Assembly: GCA_002378565.1 (NCBI GenBank)
Contig: DFSH01000055.1
Span: 16,002-39,746, forward strand
Source of the DNA: Flavobacteriales bacterium UBA3442
GTDB lineage: Bacteria; Bacteroidota; Bacteroidia; Flavobacteriales; Schleiferiaceae
DNA: 23,745 nucleotides
Direction of reading: 5' to 3'
Under the pieces are notes generated by a model. It had not been told where the DNA came from and searched no databases. It worked only from the letters and a program-made list of their open reading frames with translations. This document shows positions 16,691 through 23,745 of this stretch, piece by piece. The position numbers and the translations under genes are program-made. The stretch's first letter is position 1. Each line of letters begins with the position of its first letter.

Positions 16691-16896
16691 AATATTCTTA
16701 GTGAGTCTTGTTGGACTTAAGTGCAAGATTACGGATTTTGAAACTCCCTTGGGGTCCCGAGATGCTCTCTTTCCATTACATGCCAGCTGAAAGTTACTTA
16801 TTGTAATTTCGGGCATGAAGGCTCCGGACTCAAGTCCCAAATCATAACAGAGCAACAATCCAACAACGACTGTTATTAACTCTTTACACAGCAACA

Positions 16897-17628
16897 ATGA
16901 AACATACGCACAAGCTAGAGGGGATGACTTGCAACAACTGCAAGGCTTCGGTAGAGAAATACTTAAACGACTTGGAACACATCACCAATGTTTCTGCCAA
17001 TCTTGAAAAAGGAGAAGTTGAAGTAACAATGGATAAACCTATTGCAACTAACGTGCTTCAAAAAGCCTTGCCAGAAAAATACCAATTGTCAGAAAAGAAT
17101 GAGGAAAGCGTGTTTACCTCTGCTAACACATCAACAATGCCTCTGGCTGAAGACAAAACCAAACTAGAGCAATTAAAACCCTTATTACTCATCATCTTTT
17201 ACCTAACTGCAGCAAGTGCATTGCTCCATTACAAAGACTGGTCTTGGAATGAATTCATGCTTGACTTCATGGGGCTATTTTATATTGTGTTTGGTTTCTT
17301 TAAGATGCTCGATTTGAAAGGATTCCCAGACTCTTTCAGGATGTACGACCCATTGGCGAAACGCCTGCCCATTTATGGATGGGCTTACCCTTTTATAGAA
17401 ACAGCTTTAGGGCTAATGTTCTTGATGCGCTTTGAAGTGGGCATCGCTTTAATAAGCACACTCTTTGTTTTAGGGATTACAAGCATCGGTGTCACTCAAA
17501 CACTGATTGATAAAAAATCTATTCGTTGCGCTTGTTTAGGCACCGCTTTAAAGCTCCCAATGACAGAAGCAACACTCATAGAAAACACTGTCATGATTGC
17601 AATGGCCTTGCTGATGTTGATCAACTAA
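16897..17628 (+). CDS. HMA-domain/MauE-DoxX-like membrane fusion protein
   Basis: A 243-residue fusion. The N-terminal heavy-metal-associated domain (about 1-70) has GMTCNNC with metal-binding C12 and C15. A linker leads to a four- to five-segment membrane domain (about 92-242) of the MauE/DoxX redox type, with a second pair C211/C213 in RCACLG before the last helix. MauE-like domains pass electrons to thioredoxin-like partners, and HMA domains carry Cu(I)/Zn/Hg. The fusion suggests metal-linked redox work at the inner membrane, but this is inferred. No metal exporter or metal-responsive regulator is adjacent. A VF530-type gene follows 13 bases later and is probably co-transcribed. Confidence 0.8.
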   Translation: MKHTHKLEGMTCNNCKASVEKYLNDLEHITNVSANLEKGEVEVTMDKPIATNVLQKALPEKYQLSEKNEESVFTSANTSTMPLAEDKTKLEQLKPLLLIIFYLTAASALLHYKDWSWNEFMLDFMGLFYIVFGFFKMLDLKGFPDSFRMYDPLAKRLPIYGWAYPFIETALGLMFLMRFEVGIALISTLFVLGITSIGVTQTLIDKKSIRCACLGTALKLPMTEATLIENTVMIAMALLMLIN

Positions 17629-17641
17629 AACAGAGAAAAGA

Positions 17642-17878
17642 ATGAACCCTTTACACGGAGTAAAGCTCCTAAACATCATAGAGGCATTGGAAGCACACTA
17701 TGGATGGGAAGAACTTGGATCCCGTATTCCGGTGCGTTGTTTCATTTTTGAACCTTCTGTGAAATCAAGTCTTAAATTTTTGCGCAGAACCCCATGGGCC
17801 AGAGATAAGGTAGAGCAACTTTTCTTGCGCACTTTTCCAAGCGGAAAGGTAAATCTACATGGGGCTAGCCCTGATTGA
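17642..17878 (+). CDS. VF530-like (DUF2132) small DNA-binding protein
   Basis: A 78-residue protein with the conserved VF530 signature: NPLHGVKLLNII, HYGWEELGSRIPVRCF, and SVKSSLKFLRRTPWARDKVE. The family is annotated as DNA-binding (DUF2132), with an all-alpha fold whose TPWAR motif is strongly conserved; the physiological role is unknown. It lies 13 bp after the HMA-MauE gene and 26 bp before the CoA-binding gene on the same strand, so the three may form one transcript. Confidence 0.88.
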   Translation: MNPLHGVKLLNIIEALEAHYGWEELGSRIPVRCFIFEPSVKSSLKFLRRTPWARDKVEQLFLRTFPSGKVNLHGASPD

Positions 17879-17934
17879 TGCTTTCTTCATTCACGTAAAA
17901 ATTTATGGTAAATTCAATCAAGGAAATTCATGAA

Positions 17935-18300
17935 ATGGACGCAAAAAAAACACTAGTACTGGGGGCATCTACAAATCCGTCGAGGTATTCAAATATGGCA
18001 GTTTTGAAATTGCTAAATCACGGGCACGAGGTGGTTCCTGTTGGAATAAAGAAGGGTAAAATAGGAGGTATTGAAATACTTTCCAAAGAAGATAAAACAG
18101 CTGGAATTGAAACTGTTACGTTATATTTAGGGCCGAAAAACCAACCACAGTATTACGATTACATACTGGACTTGAAGCCAAGCCGGGTTATTTTCAACCC
18201 TGGTACGATTAACCCTGAATTCATGAAGCAATTGGCAGATGAAGGCGTCGAAGTAGTAGACGCTTGCACCCTAGTGATGCTTTCAGTAAATACGTATTAG
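17935..18300 (+). CDS. CoA-binding domain protein (YccU-like)
   Basis: A Rossmann-fold protein of about 121 aa in the CoA_binding_2 family (YccU type). TLVLGASTNPSRYSNMA forms the nucleotide-binding strand-turn-helix, and FNPGTINPEF with VVDACTLVML forms the C-terminal strands. The specific role is unknown. ATG 17935 is preferred, with a weak AAGGA about 10 bases upstream; an in-frame ATG at 17905 adds ten residues without obvious fold contribution. It is third in a possible transcript with the HMA-MauE and VF530-like genes. Confidence 0.82.
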   Translation: MDAKKTLVLGASTNPSRYSNMAVLKLLNHGHEVVPVGIKKGKIGGIEILSKEDKTAGIETVTLYLGPKNQPQYYDYILDLKPSRVIFNPGTINPEFMKQLADEGVEVVDACTLVMLSVNTY

Positions 18301-18320
18301 TTCAACGTTATGTTGAAGCG

Positions 18321-18416
18321 TTAAGCCTTCTTCAATCGCTTTTCTGCTCTTTTCTCCTTTAGCGTTTTAGTAGCAACTTTTTTAGTGCTTTTCTTTGCGT
18401 CTTTACCTTTTCCCAC
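18321..18416 (-). CDS. Tiny Lys-rich hypothetical protein (31 aa)
   Basis: A 31-residue ORF, GTG 18416 to TAA 18321, with sequence GKGKDAKKSTKKVATKTLKE followed by KRAEKRLKKA. It resembles very short Lys-rich peptides with KTLKEKRAEK-like ends that I recall from Bacteroidota genomes; this is memory, not a search. No ATG is available, only GTG; an in-frame stop lies just upstream. It lies about 100 bp downstream of rluF on the same strand. The short length and non-ATG start keep confidence low. Confidence 0.35.
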   Translation of the reverse strand: MGKGKDAKKSTKKVATKTLKEKRAEKRLKKA

Positions 18417-18517
18417 AACAGTAACTTTTAAATGTTATTAATGTTTCTATCTCCAATGTATCAGTATGAAGATAGGTAAATTTTATTCGTTTTTCCGTTT
18501 TTATGATACCTGTTCTG

Positions 18518-19417
18518 CTACCTTCTTTTAGACCGACCCCTCCCCTTCACAACAGCCTTACCACGGCGCTTTGCGTCAACGGGTTTAACATGAGTTTTTG
18601 ACCGAGACCTTGATGGCGAAGCATTGCTATGCTTCGTTGTTGATCCGGATGGTGGTTTGGGTGTTTTTTTCCCTTGTTTGCCCTTAACCTCTGATGACGA
18701 TTCCTCCATTGCCTTAGTCATGCCAGACATTTCCTTCTCACTGAGTTCACGCCATTCACCAACAGGCAAGTTACCTAAGGCGACATGCATGATACGAACC
18801 CGCTCCAAGGTCCTCACCTGGTAACCAACAAACTCACACATGCGCCGGATTTGTCGGTTCAGCCCCTGTATCAGGGTGATGCGGAAGACCATGGGGCCTT
18901 CCTTGACGATGAGACATTTTTTGGTATGTGTACCAAGCATTGGCACGCCTTGAGACATGGCCTTGATGGCCTCATCGGTTAAAGCCTTATCAACAGTCAC
19001 CACATACTCCTTTTCATGCTTGTTACCTGCACGAAGTATTTTATTCACAGCATCACCATCATTGGTTAGGAAAATCAAGCCTTGTGAGTCCTTATCAAGG
19101 CGACCAATCGGAAAAATCCGTTGAGGGTGGTTCACATGGTCTACCATATTACCCTTCACAGATGTCTCCGTTGTGCTTGTGATGCCTACCGGTTTATTCA
19201 GCATGATGAAAACAGGTAGAATGGGTCCCTGAGCAATGATTTCAAAACCGCTAACAAGTACCGTTTGTCCAGCCTTCACCATGTCGCCAATCTTTGCCTT
19301 ACGGCCATTGATCTTAACCATGCCTTTTTGGATGTACTCATCTGCCTTTCTTCGGCTACAGAAACCGCTGTCGCTGATGCACTTATTCAATCGTATGCTT
19401 GGTGACCACTGACTCAT
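18518..19417 (-). CDS. rluF: 23S rRNA pseudouridine synthase RluF
   Basis: Isomerises a uridine of 23S rRNA (U2604 in E. coli numbering) to pseudouridine. The N-terminal S4 RNA-binding domain (about 8-60) is followed by the catalytic domain with GRLDKDSQG and the nucleophilic D108. The segments [20 protein letters not shown] and [11 protein letters not shown] are characteristic of RluF rather than RluB/E. A basic, Ser/Lys/Arg-rich tail (about 242-299) extends past the catalytic fold, as E. coli RluF also does. The start is ATG 19417, supported by a TATCTTTG box only 4 bases upstream. Confidence 0.95.
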   Translation of the reverse strand: MSQWSPSIRLNKCISDSGFCSRRKADEYIQKGMVKINGRKAKIGDMVKAGQTVLVSGFEIIAQGPILPVFIMLNKPVGITSTTETSVKGNMVDHVNHPQRIFPIGRLDKDSQGLIFLTNDGDAVNKILRAGNKHEKEYVVTVDKALTDEAIKAMSQGVPMLGTHTKKCLIVKEGPMVFRITLIQGLNRQIRRMCEFVGYQVRTLERVRIMHVALGNLPVGEWRELSEKEMSGMTKAMEESSSEVKGKQGKKTPKPPSGSTTKHSNASPSRSRSKTHVKPVDAKRRGKAVVKGRGRSKRR

Positions 19418-19421
19418 GAGA

Positions 19422-19453
19422 CAAAGATAGCTTTCAAATCAGGCGAACCTCAA
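19422..19453 (-). promoter_or_regulatory. Complete promoter for rluF with leaderless spacing
   Basis: On the minus strand: TTG (19451-19453), a 21-base spacer, TATCTTTG (19422-19429), TCTC, then ATG. Both the -33 and -7 elements match the Bacteroidota consensus. The -7 box sits 4 bases before the start codon, so the transcript would begin at or next to the A of ATG. The -33 element lies inside the last codons of the upstream aquaporin gene. Confidence 0.7.
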
Positions 19454-20167
19454 GCGCTGAGCAAGCTTCGCAGCTACTGCGGCACCAAGAAAGGGGCCAG
19501 CAACATAAACGGCAATGGATTGGGGCCACGACGACCCAGCCAGGGCCATGTCGCGCCAACCAGCAATGTATGCAACCAACCTCGGACCAAGGTCCCTTGC
19601 TGGATTGATGCCTGCCTGCGTGTAGGGTGCCAACACCATGATGATTGAACTGACAGCTAGACCAATCAACATGGATTGCGACAAAGACAGCTTCCCTCCG
19701 CCCCTGGTGATCCACAGAATAGCCATCACCAAGGCAAAGGTCCCCATGGCTTCAGCTAGCATGGCTCCAATCCAGTCGATCTGAACTTGGTCAGCATAGC
19801 TTGGGTTTGGGAAAAACTCTCCAAACATCAGCGATGGCTCTTGGTAGGACGCATGGCCCTGCATCATCAGAAACAAGCAAATACCAGCGAGCACAGCCCC
19901 CATTAACTGACTGAGCATCAAAGGCAGTAGTTGTTTAATTGGGTACTTGTTCAATACCACCATGGCAAGACTGACCGCGGGGTTCAGGTGTGCATGGGAT
20001 CGGGTCTTGCTGATTTCAATGGCCAATGTCACACCCATTCCCCACATGGCAGCTACTTGAAACAAGCTTGTGTAAGAATCAAACAACACCGCCATGGTTA
20101 CCGTACCGCAACCAATCAAGACCAAGACAAAGGTGCCTAAGGCTTCAATCAAATAGGACGATCTCAT
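19439..20167 (-). CDS. Aquaglyceroporin (MIP family), paired with arsC
   Basis: A 242-residue major intrinsic protein with two NPA half-helices: N62-P63-A64 (HLNPAVS) and N188-P189-A190-R191-D192 (INPARD). The Asp after the Arg marks the glycerol-facilitator type rather than a strict water channel. Six hydrophobic segments fit the fold. Its ATG overlaps the arsC stop by 4 bases (20164-20167). In several bacteria an aquaglyceroporin next to arsC lets arsenite made by arsenate reduction leave the cell down its gradient (AqpS-type), and I infer that role here. Glycerol uptake remains possible, but no glycerol kinase gene is near. Confidence 0.88.
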   Translation of the reverse strand: MRSSYLIEALGTFVLVLIGCGTVTMAVLFDSYTSLFQVAAMWGMGVTLAIEISKTRSHAHLNPAVSLAMVVLNKYPIKQLLPLMLSQLMGAVLAGICLFLMMQGHASYQEPSLMFGEFFPNPSYADQVQIDWIGAMLAEAMGTFALVMAILWITRGGGKLSLSQSMLIGLAVSSIIMVLAPYTQAGINPARDLGPRLVAYIAGWRDMALAGSSWPQSIAVYVAGPFLGAAVAAKLAQRLRFA

Positions 20168-20583
20168 GAGAGCTGGTAGGTATCAACCAGGGTCTGACAA
20201 TAGGCCTTGATGTCATCACGCACAGCCCTAAATTCAACAAGAACACTTACCTCTGAGCCAATTGCAGACGCAGGATCAGTGAAGCTGTGTTGTAAACGAA
20301 GAGCCTCTGTCGCGACCATGGGACAGGATTCTTTTGCATGATCACAAACCGTCACCAATACATCCAGTGACGACAAGTCTACCTGGTCAATCACTGTGGA
20401 CCGATGACCAGACATGGCAATACCCACCTCCTCCATCACCTTGACAGCATAGGGATTCAGGCCGTGAGCCTCTAGGCCTGCACTCTCTACGACAACTTGA
20501 GGTCCAGACAAAGACCTTAGCCATGCCTCGGCCATTTGGCTTCTGCAGCTATTGCCTGTGCATAAAAAAAGCCAATTCTTCAT
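20164..20583 (-). CDS. arsC: Thioredoxin-coupled arsenate reductase
   Basis: Low-molecular-weight phosphatase fold, 139 aa. The P-loop CX5R is C8-TGNSC-R14. The resolving cysteines are C80 and C87 (CDHAKESC), and the general acid is D103 in TDPAS. This three-Cys layout matches the thioredoxin-linked ArsC of Staphylococcus (C10/C82/C89, D105), which reduces arsenate to arsenite. A plain tyrosine phosphatase would lack C80/C87. It is first in a two-gene unit with the aquaglyceroporin. No ArsR-like or ArsB/Acr3-like gene lies in the window, and no clear promoter was seen ahead of it. Confidence 0.92.
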   Translation of the reverse strand: MKNWLFLCTGNSCRSQMAEAWLRSLSGPQVVVESAGLEAHGLNPYAVKVMEEVGIAMSGHRSTVIDQVDLSSLDVLVTVCDHAKESCPMVATEALRLQHSFTDPASAIGSEVSVLVEFRAVRDDIKAYCQTLVDTYQLS

Positions 20584-20630
20584 ACCAATTAATGATTAAA
20601 CCTATTACCAGCAAAAGCTATCTTGCAACC

Positions 20631-20849
20631 ATGAAATCTGCCGATGTAGCCACCTTGAATGGCGTTGACCTCCTGTCTATGAAGCGGGAGGCTGGGCTCA
20701 GGGATATGGCCATTTTGACTGGCCCACAAATTCATTGGGTGAACGATATATCGACGTCTACCGATGAGCGCTATGCCAACCTCCACGGGCTTGCTTTTGC
20801 TGTATTGTACAAGCGATTCAAGCATCTGACGTCAATGGAGTCAAGATGA
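20631..20849 (+). CDS. Hypothetical small protein (72 aa), opposite to arsC and glyA
   Basis: A 72-residue ORF starting at ATG 20631, in the gap between arsC and glyA, on the opposite strand. It reads [20 protein letters not shown] at the start, contains [11 protein letters not shown], and ends with a helix-like basic stretch. I do not recognise a family. TATCTTGC (two bases off TAnnTTTG) lies 4 bases before the ATG. The last 9 bases overlap the glyA stop. A competing ORF covers the other strand (20589-20825), but its product looks less protein-like. Either could be spurious. Confidence 0.35.
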   Translation: MKSADVATLNGVDLLSMKREAGLRDMAILTGPQIHWVNDISTSTDERYANLHGLAFAVLYKRFKHLTSMESR

Positions 20850-22127
20850 GGGCTTGCTCATGAACAGCGGTCGATGAGACATCATTGCCTGCACTTCTTT
20901 GCCAATGCTTTGAAGGGCTGATTCATCCTCTATCTGCATCAATGCACGGTCAATGAGATCAACCACCTTTACCATGTCTTCTTCTTTCAATCCACGGGTT
21001 GTCAATGCGGGGCTTCCTAAACGAATACCGCTGGTTACAAATGGCGATTTATCGTCAAATGGCACCATGTTTTTGTTGACTGTGATGTCCGCAATAACCA
21101 AGGCTTTTTCTGCAGCCTTGCCTGTGATTCCCTTGTTCCGCAAATCCACAAGCACCATGTGGTTGTCTGAGCCGCCTGACACAATGTGGTAACCACGTTT
21201 GATCAGTTCATCAGACATGACCTTTGCGTTCTTTTGCACTTGAAGCATATAATGAAAATAATCATCACTCAAGGCTTCGCCAAAAGCAACCGCCTTGCCA
21301 GCAATTACATGCTCCAATGGCCCGCCCTGAATGCCTGGAAAGACAGCCATATTCAACAAGTGAGACATCATTCGAGTCTCCCCTTTTGGGCTCTTCAAAC
21401 CAAAAGGGTTCTCAAAATCTTCTCCCATCATGATCATCCCTCCACGAGGGCCTCTTAATGTTTTGTGAGTCGTTGTCGTCACGATATGACAGTGCGGCAT
21501 AGGGTCGTTCATCAAGCCCCTGGCAATCAAGCCTGCAGGGTGACTAATGTCTGCCAACAACAAGGCGCCAACAGCATCTGCAATGGCGCGAAACGCCGTG
21601 TAATCCATGTCACGAGAGTACGCAGAAGCACCACAGATGATCAAGTCAGGCTTTTCCCGTTGAGCAATGTCCATGATGACATCGTAATCAAACTGGCCAG
21701 TTGACTCCTCAAGTCCATAAAAACAGGTTTGGTAGGTCTTGCCAGAAAAACTGACAGGGGAACCATGAGTCAGGTGACCGCCATGAGACAAATCAAAGCC
21801 CATGATCTTGTCTCCCGGCTTCAAGCAGGCCAAGTAGACAGCTGCATTGGCTTGAGACCCACTGTGAGGCTGTACGTTAACATAAGCTGCATTGAACAAT
21901 TCAGCGGCCCTTGCGCGAGCCAGGTCCTCCACCTTGTCAACAATTTCACAGCCACCATAGTAGCGCCTGCCTGGGTAACCTTCAGCGTATTTGTTGGTTA
22001 ACACTGAGCCAACAGCTTCCATCACATCAGGGCTGGTGAAGTTTTCTGAAGCAATAAGTTCCAAGCCTTGAACCTGGCGTTGTCGTTCATCTTCAATCAA
22101 AGAAAATAGGGCGTTATCTCTAGACAT
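20841..22127 (-). CDS. glyA: Serine hydroxymethyltransferase
   Basis: PLP enzyme interconverting serine and glycine with tetrahydrofolate, the main source of one-carbon units. 428 aa from ATG 22127 (MSRDN); an upstream in-frame ATG at 22136 adds three residues. Diagnostic segments are [48 protein letters not shown] and [14 protein letters not shown], with PLP lysine K222. Cytoplasmic. Its product feeds the formyl-tetrahydrofolate used by Fmt in this window, a metabolic link and not a regulatory one. It reads toward arsC, with about 257 bp between. Confidence 0.97.
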   Translation of the reverse strand: MSRDNALFSLIEDERQRQVQGLELIASENFTSPDVMEAVGSVLTNKYAEGYPGRRYYGGCEIVDKVEDLARARAAELFNAAYVNVQPHSGSQANAAVYLACLKPGDKIMGFDLSHGGHLTHGSPVSFSGKTYQTCFYGLEESTGQFDYDVIMDIAQREKPDLIICGASAYSRDMDYTAFRAIADAVGALLLADISHPAGLIARGLMNDPMPHCHIVTTTTHKTLRGPRGGMIMMGEDFENPFGLKSPKGETRMMSHLLNMAVFPGIQGGPLEHVIAGKAVAFGEALSDDYFHYMLQVQKNAKVMSDELIKRGYHIVSGGSDNHMVLVDLRNKGITGKAAEKALVIADITVNKNMVPFDDKSPFVTSGIRLGSPALTTRGLKEEDMVKVVDLIDRALMQIEDESALQSIGKEVQAMMSHRPLFMSKPSS

Positions 22128-22136
22128 GGTATGCAT

Positions 22137-22441
22137 TCAAATAGGTGATGATGTGAAGCAACAGCCGCTTCATCGGAACGAAAATACGCTCAGTCAAAAA
22201 CAAAAACCTCATCCATAGCAATAGTTTATCAACTTTTTTACCTTTGAATGAGCAGGCTATAATCTACTAACTTAAAAAAATAGCTAAACACCTGTTACCT
22301 GCATTCATTCGTCATCGAATCACCTACAATGCGGGGTTAAAAGTCTAAATTTATGCCCGTGAATAGTGCGGGATGCTATCGGCAACAACGCATGTTGGGG
22401 TAACTTGCAGTTTACAAGTACAACCATCAAACACCTGTCCG
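22137..22441. other. Intergenic region between divergent glyA and fahA
   Basis: About 300 bp with no convincing gene. A TACCTTTG box (22239-22246, plus strand) is a perfect TAnnTTTG match, 195 bases before the fahA ATG; no good -33 accompanies it. A 16-codon ORF from 22353 (MPVNSAG...) is too short to call. A TATTTTCG (one base off) faces glyA on the minus strand near 22180-22187. Confidence 0.5.
22239..22246 (+). promoter_or_regulatory. Candidate -7 box upstream of fahA
   Basis: TACCTTTG fits TAnnTTTG exactly. The predicted leader to ATG 22442 would be about 190 bases, unusually long here, so either this is not the fahA promoter or the leader carries a control element. Confidence 0.35.
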
Positions 22442-23719
22442 ATGCTGCAGAGTTTTTTACCTATCCCTTCCCATTCTGATTTTCCCTTGGGGAATATCCC
22501 CTTTGGCTCCGTCACACGATCAGGTGGCGTGGAGGTTTGTGCGAGCCGTATTGGCGATCAAGTCATCGACTTATCCGCACTGCAGCAGTTGGGCTATTTT
22601 GACGCATTAGACTTGCCAAATGGCCTTTTCAATCAGGCCCTACTGAATGACTTCATTGCCATGGGACAACCAACTTGGCGTGCGGTTAGATCAAGATTGC
22701 AGGCGCTATTCAGTGCTGGGTCAGCACTTGAAGGTTCAAATCACATGCATGAGATTGTGCTTGCCTTGACTGATGTCGATGTCAACCTACCCATTCACAT
22801 CCCTGACTACACTGATTTTTACTCATCCATTGAGCATGCCACCAATGTTGGCACCATGTTCAGGGATCCAAACAATGCTTTGCTTCCCAATTGGCTACAC
22901 ATTCCCGTTGGCTACCATGGCAGAAGTTCAACCATTATGCCTTCAGGAACACCCATTCACCGGCCTAACGGCCAACGCAAAGCACCGTCCGATGACAAGC
23001 CAACCTTTGGCCCATCCATTAAGGTTGATTTTGAGTTAGAAATTGCCTTCATCACAGGGTCTGGACCTACTGGTGGCTCAAGCATTGCTGTTGATCAAGC
23101 TGAATCTCACATTTTTGGATTGACCTTGTTCAATGACTGGTCTGCACGTGACATCCAGCAATGGGAATACGTGCCACTGGGACCTTTCCTTGCAAAAAAC
23201 TTTGCCTCCAGTATGTCACCATGGATTGTGACATTAGATGCCCTAGCGCCCTTCCGAACCCCCGCGCCATCACAGGATGACGTTCAGCCCCTTCCCTACT
23301 TACAGCAAGATCGCTCAGCATGCAATTTGGACATCCAACTGGATGTGAGCATAACACCTGAAAAGGGTCAAGCCACACAGGTAAGCACAAGCAATTTCAA
23401 ATACATGTATTGGAGCATGGCGCAACAATTGGCGCATCACAGCATCAATGGTTGCTTGATCCAGGCAGGTGACACCATGGCATCCGGAACCATATCAGGC
23501 AAAGACAAAGGCTCATATGGCAGCATGCTTGAGCTGAGTTGGAATGGCACAGAACCCATTGCAATGAAAGGTGGCGGTCAACGATCCTTCATTGAAGACG
23601 GTGACACCGTAACCATGACTGGGCACGCAGAAAAAGCAGGTCTTCGCATCGGATTTGGCGAGGTTAGTGCTAAATTGTTACCAGCTCAACCATGGAACGA
23701 CCTGACTACAAAAAAGTAA
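22442..23719 (+). CDS. fahA: Fumarylacetoacetase
   Basis: Last enzyme of tyrosine degradation; hydrolyses fumarylacetoacetate to fumarate and acetoacetate. 425 aa from ATG 22442 (MLQSFLPIP), close to eukaryotic FAH length. The active-site set is complete and offset by one from mouse FAH: D125, H132 (general base), E198, E200, D232, R236, Q239 and K252. Motifs DYTDFYSSIEHATNVG, KVDFELEIAF and FNDWSARDIQQWEY carry these. The frame opens upstream at 22373, but that extension (MLSATTHVG...) is not FAH-like. Homogentisate dioxygenase and hydroxyphenylpyruvate dioxygenase genes are not in the window. Confidence 0.96.
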   Translation: MLQSFLPIPSHSDFPLGNIPFGSVTRSGGVEVCASRIGDQVIDLSALQQLGYFDALDLPNGLFNQALLNDFIAMGQPTWRAVRSRLQALFSAGSALEGSNHMHEIVLALTDVDVNLPIHIPDYTDFYSSIEHATNVGTMFRDPNNALLPNWLHIPVGYHGRSSTIMPSGTPIHRPNGQRKAPSDDKPTFGPSIKVDFELEIAFITGSGPTGGSSIAVDQAESHIFGLTLFNDWSARDIQQWEYVPLGPFLAKNFASSMSPWIVTLDALAPFRTPAPSQDDVQPLPYLQQDRSACNLDIQLDVSITPEKGQATQVSTSNFKYMYWSMAQQLAHHSINGCLIQAGDTMASGTISGKDKGSYGSMLELSWNGTEPIAMKGGGQRSFIEDGDTVTMTGHAEKAGLRIGFGEVSAKLLPAQPWNDLTTKK

Positions 23720-23724
23720 CCCAA

Positions 23725-23744
23725 AACAAGCTGCGAAGCTTGTT
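23725..23744 (+). terminator. Hairpin after fahA at the window edge
   Basis: AACAAGCT (23725-23732), loop GCGA, AGCTTGTT (23737-23744): a perfect 8-bp stem 5 bases after the fahA stop. The following bases are outside the window, so a U-tract cannot be confirmed. Confidence 0.55.
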
Positions 23745-23745
23745 G

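Noticed and set aside
16691..16897. N-terminal part of the 117-residue reverse frame above the 48-residue ORF
   Set aside because: Composition differs sharply from the basic part and it abuts the HMA-MauE start on the other strand; likely noncoding.
18301..18317. Inverted repeat TTCAAC-GTTAT-GTTGAA after the CoA-binding gene
   Set aside because: Stem is short and AT-rich and no T-run follows on either strand, so not called as a terminator.
15001..18517. tRNA-end direct repeat or integrase marking an integrated element
   Set aside because: Looked for a second copy of the tRNA 3' end and for recombinase genes in the AT-rich block; neither was found.
20589..20825. 78-residue reverse frame just ahead of arsC
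   Set aside because: Considered as an ArsR-like regulator, but it has no helix-turn-helix or metal-binding cysteine pattern.

Overview
The window looks like a chromosomal segment of a Bacteroidota bacterium, most likely a Flavobacteriia-type organism. The best sequence evidence is the recurring promoter element TAnnTTTG, the -7 box of the Bacteroidota housekeeping sigma factor. It occurs ahead of the HU gene, rluF, the thioredoxin lipoprotein, sucD and fabG, and Shine-Dalgarno sequences are scarce. The gene content agrees: DPP11-type S46 peptidase, a DUF4369/thioredoxin lipoprotein, a Bacteroidota-type START-like protein and an HMA-MauE fusion. No mobile element, CRISPR array, rRNA or plasmid/phage gene was seen.

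Layout. (1) 1-5793: the 3' part of clpC (cut by the window edge), a convergent DUF493 gene, then a tight forward run of AAA_28 NTPase, recQ and fmt (overlapping genes), followed by an HU gene with its own promoter and terminator. (2) 5821-9763: a reverse pdxH and Gfo/Idh/MocA oxidoreductase pair, a forward yqgE, and a reverse sucD and class IV aminotransferase pair with a 4-base overlap. (3) 9829-14863: DPP11 peptidase and a thioredoxin lipoprotein diverge from a 35-bp gap carrying two opposed -7 boxes. Then come a shared hairpin terminator, fabG, a PAP2 phosphatase and a START-like gene. (4) 14958-15106: a tRNA(CAT) gene with promoter and terminator. (5) about 15107-18440: a visibly AT-richer accessory stretch. 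It holds a secreted intradiol dioxygenase with a small envelope protein, an HMA-MauE membrane protein, a VF530-type protein, a CoA-binding protein and two tiny basic ORFs. (6) 18518-22127: rluF, an arsC plus aquaglyceroporin pair that looks like an arsenate detoxification unit, and glyA. (7) 22442-23719: fumarylacetoacetase (tyrosine catabolism), ending in a hairpin at the window edge.

Most of the window is core metabolism and information processing: protein quality control, initiator tRNA formylation, TCA cycle, fatty acid synthesis, one-carbon metabolism, rRNA modification. The parts most worth a second look are the leaderless-promoter architecture (a -7 box four bases before ATG at several genes), the regulator-less arsC/aquaporin pair, the AT-rich block behind the tRNA, and the small basic ORFs. 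I found no clear evidence of a wholly new multi-gene system.
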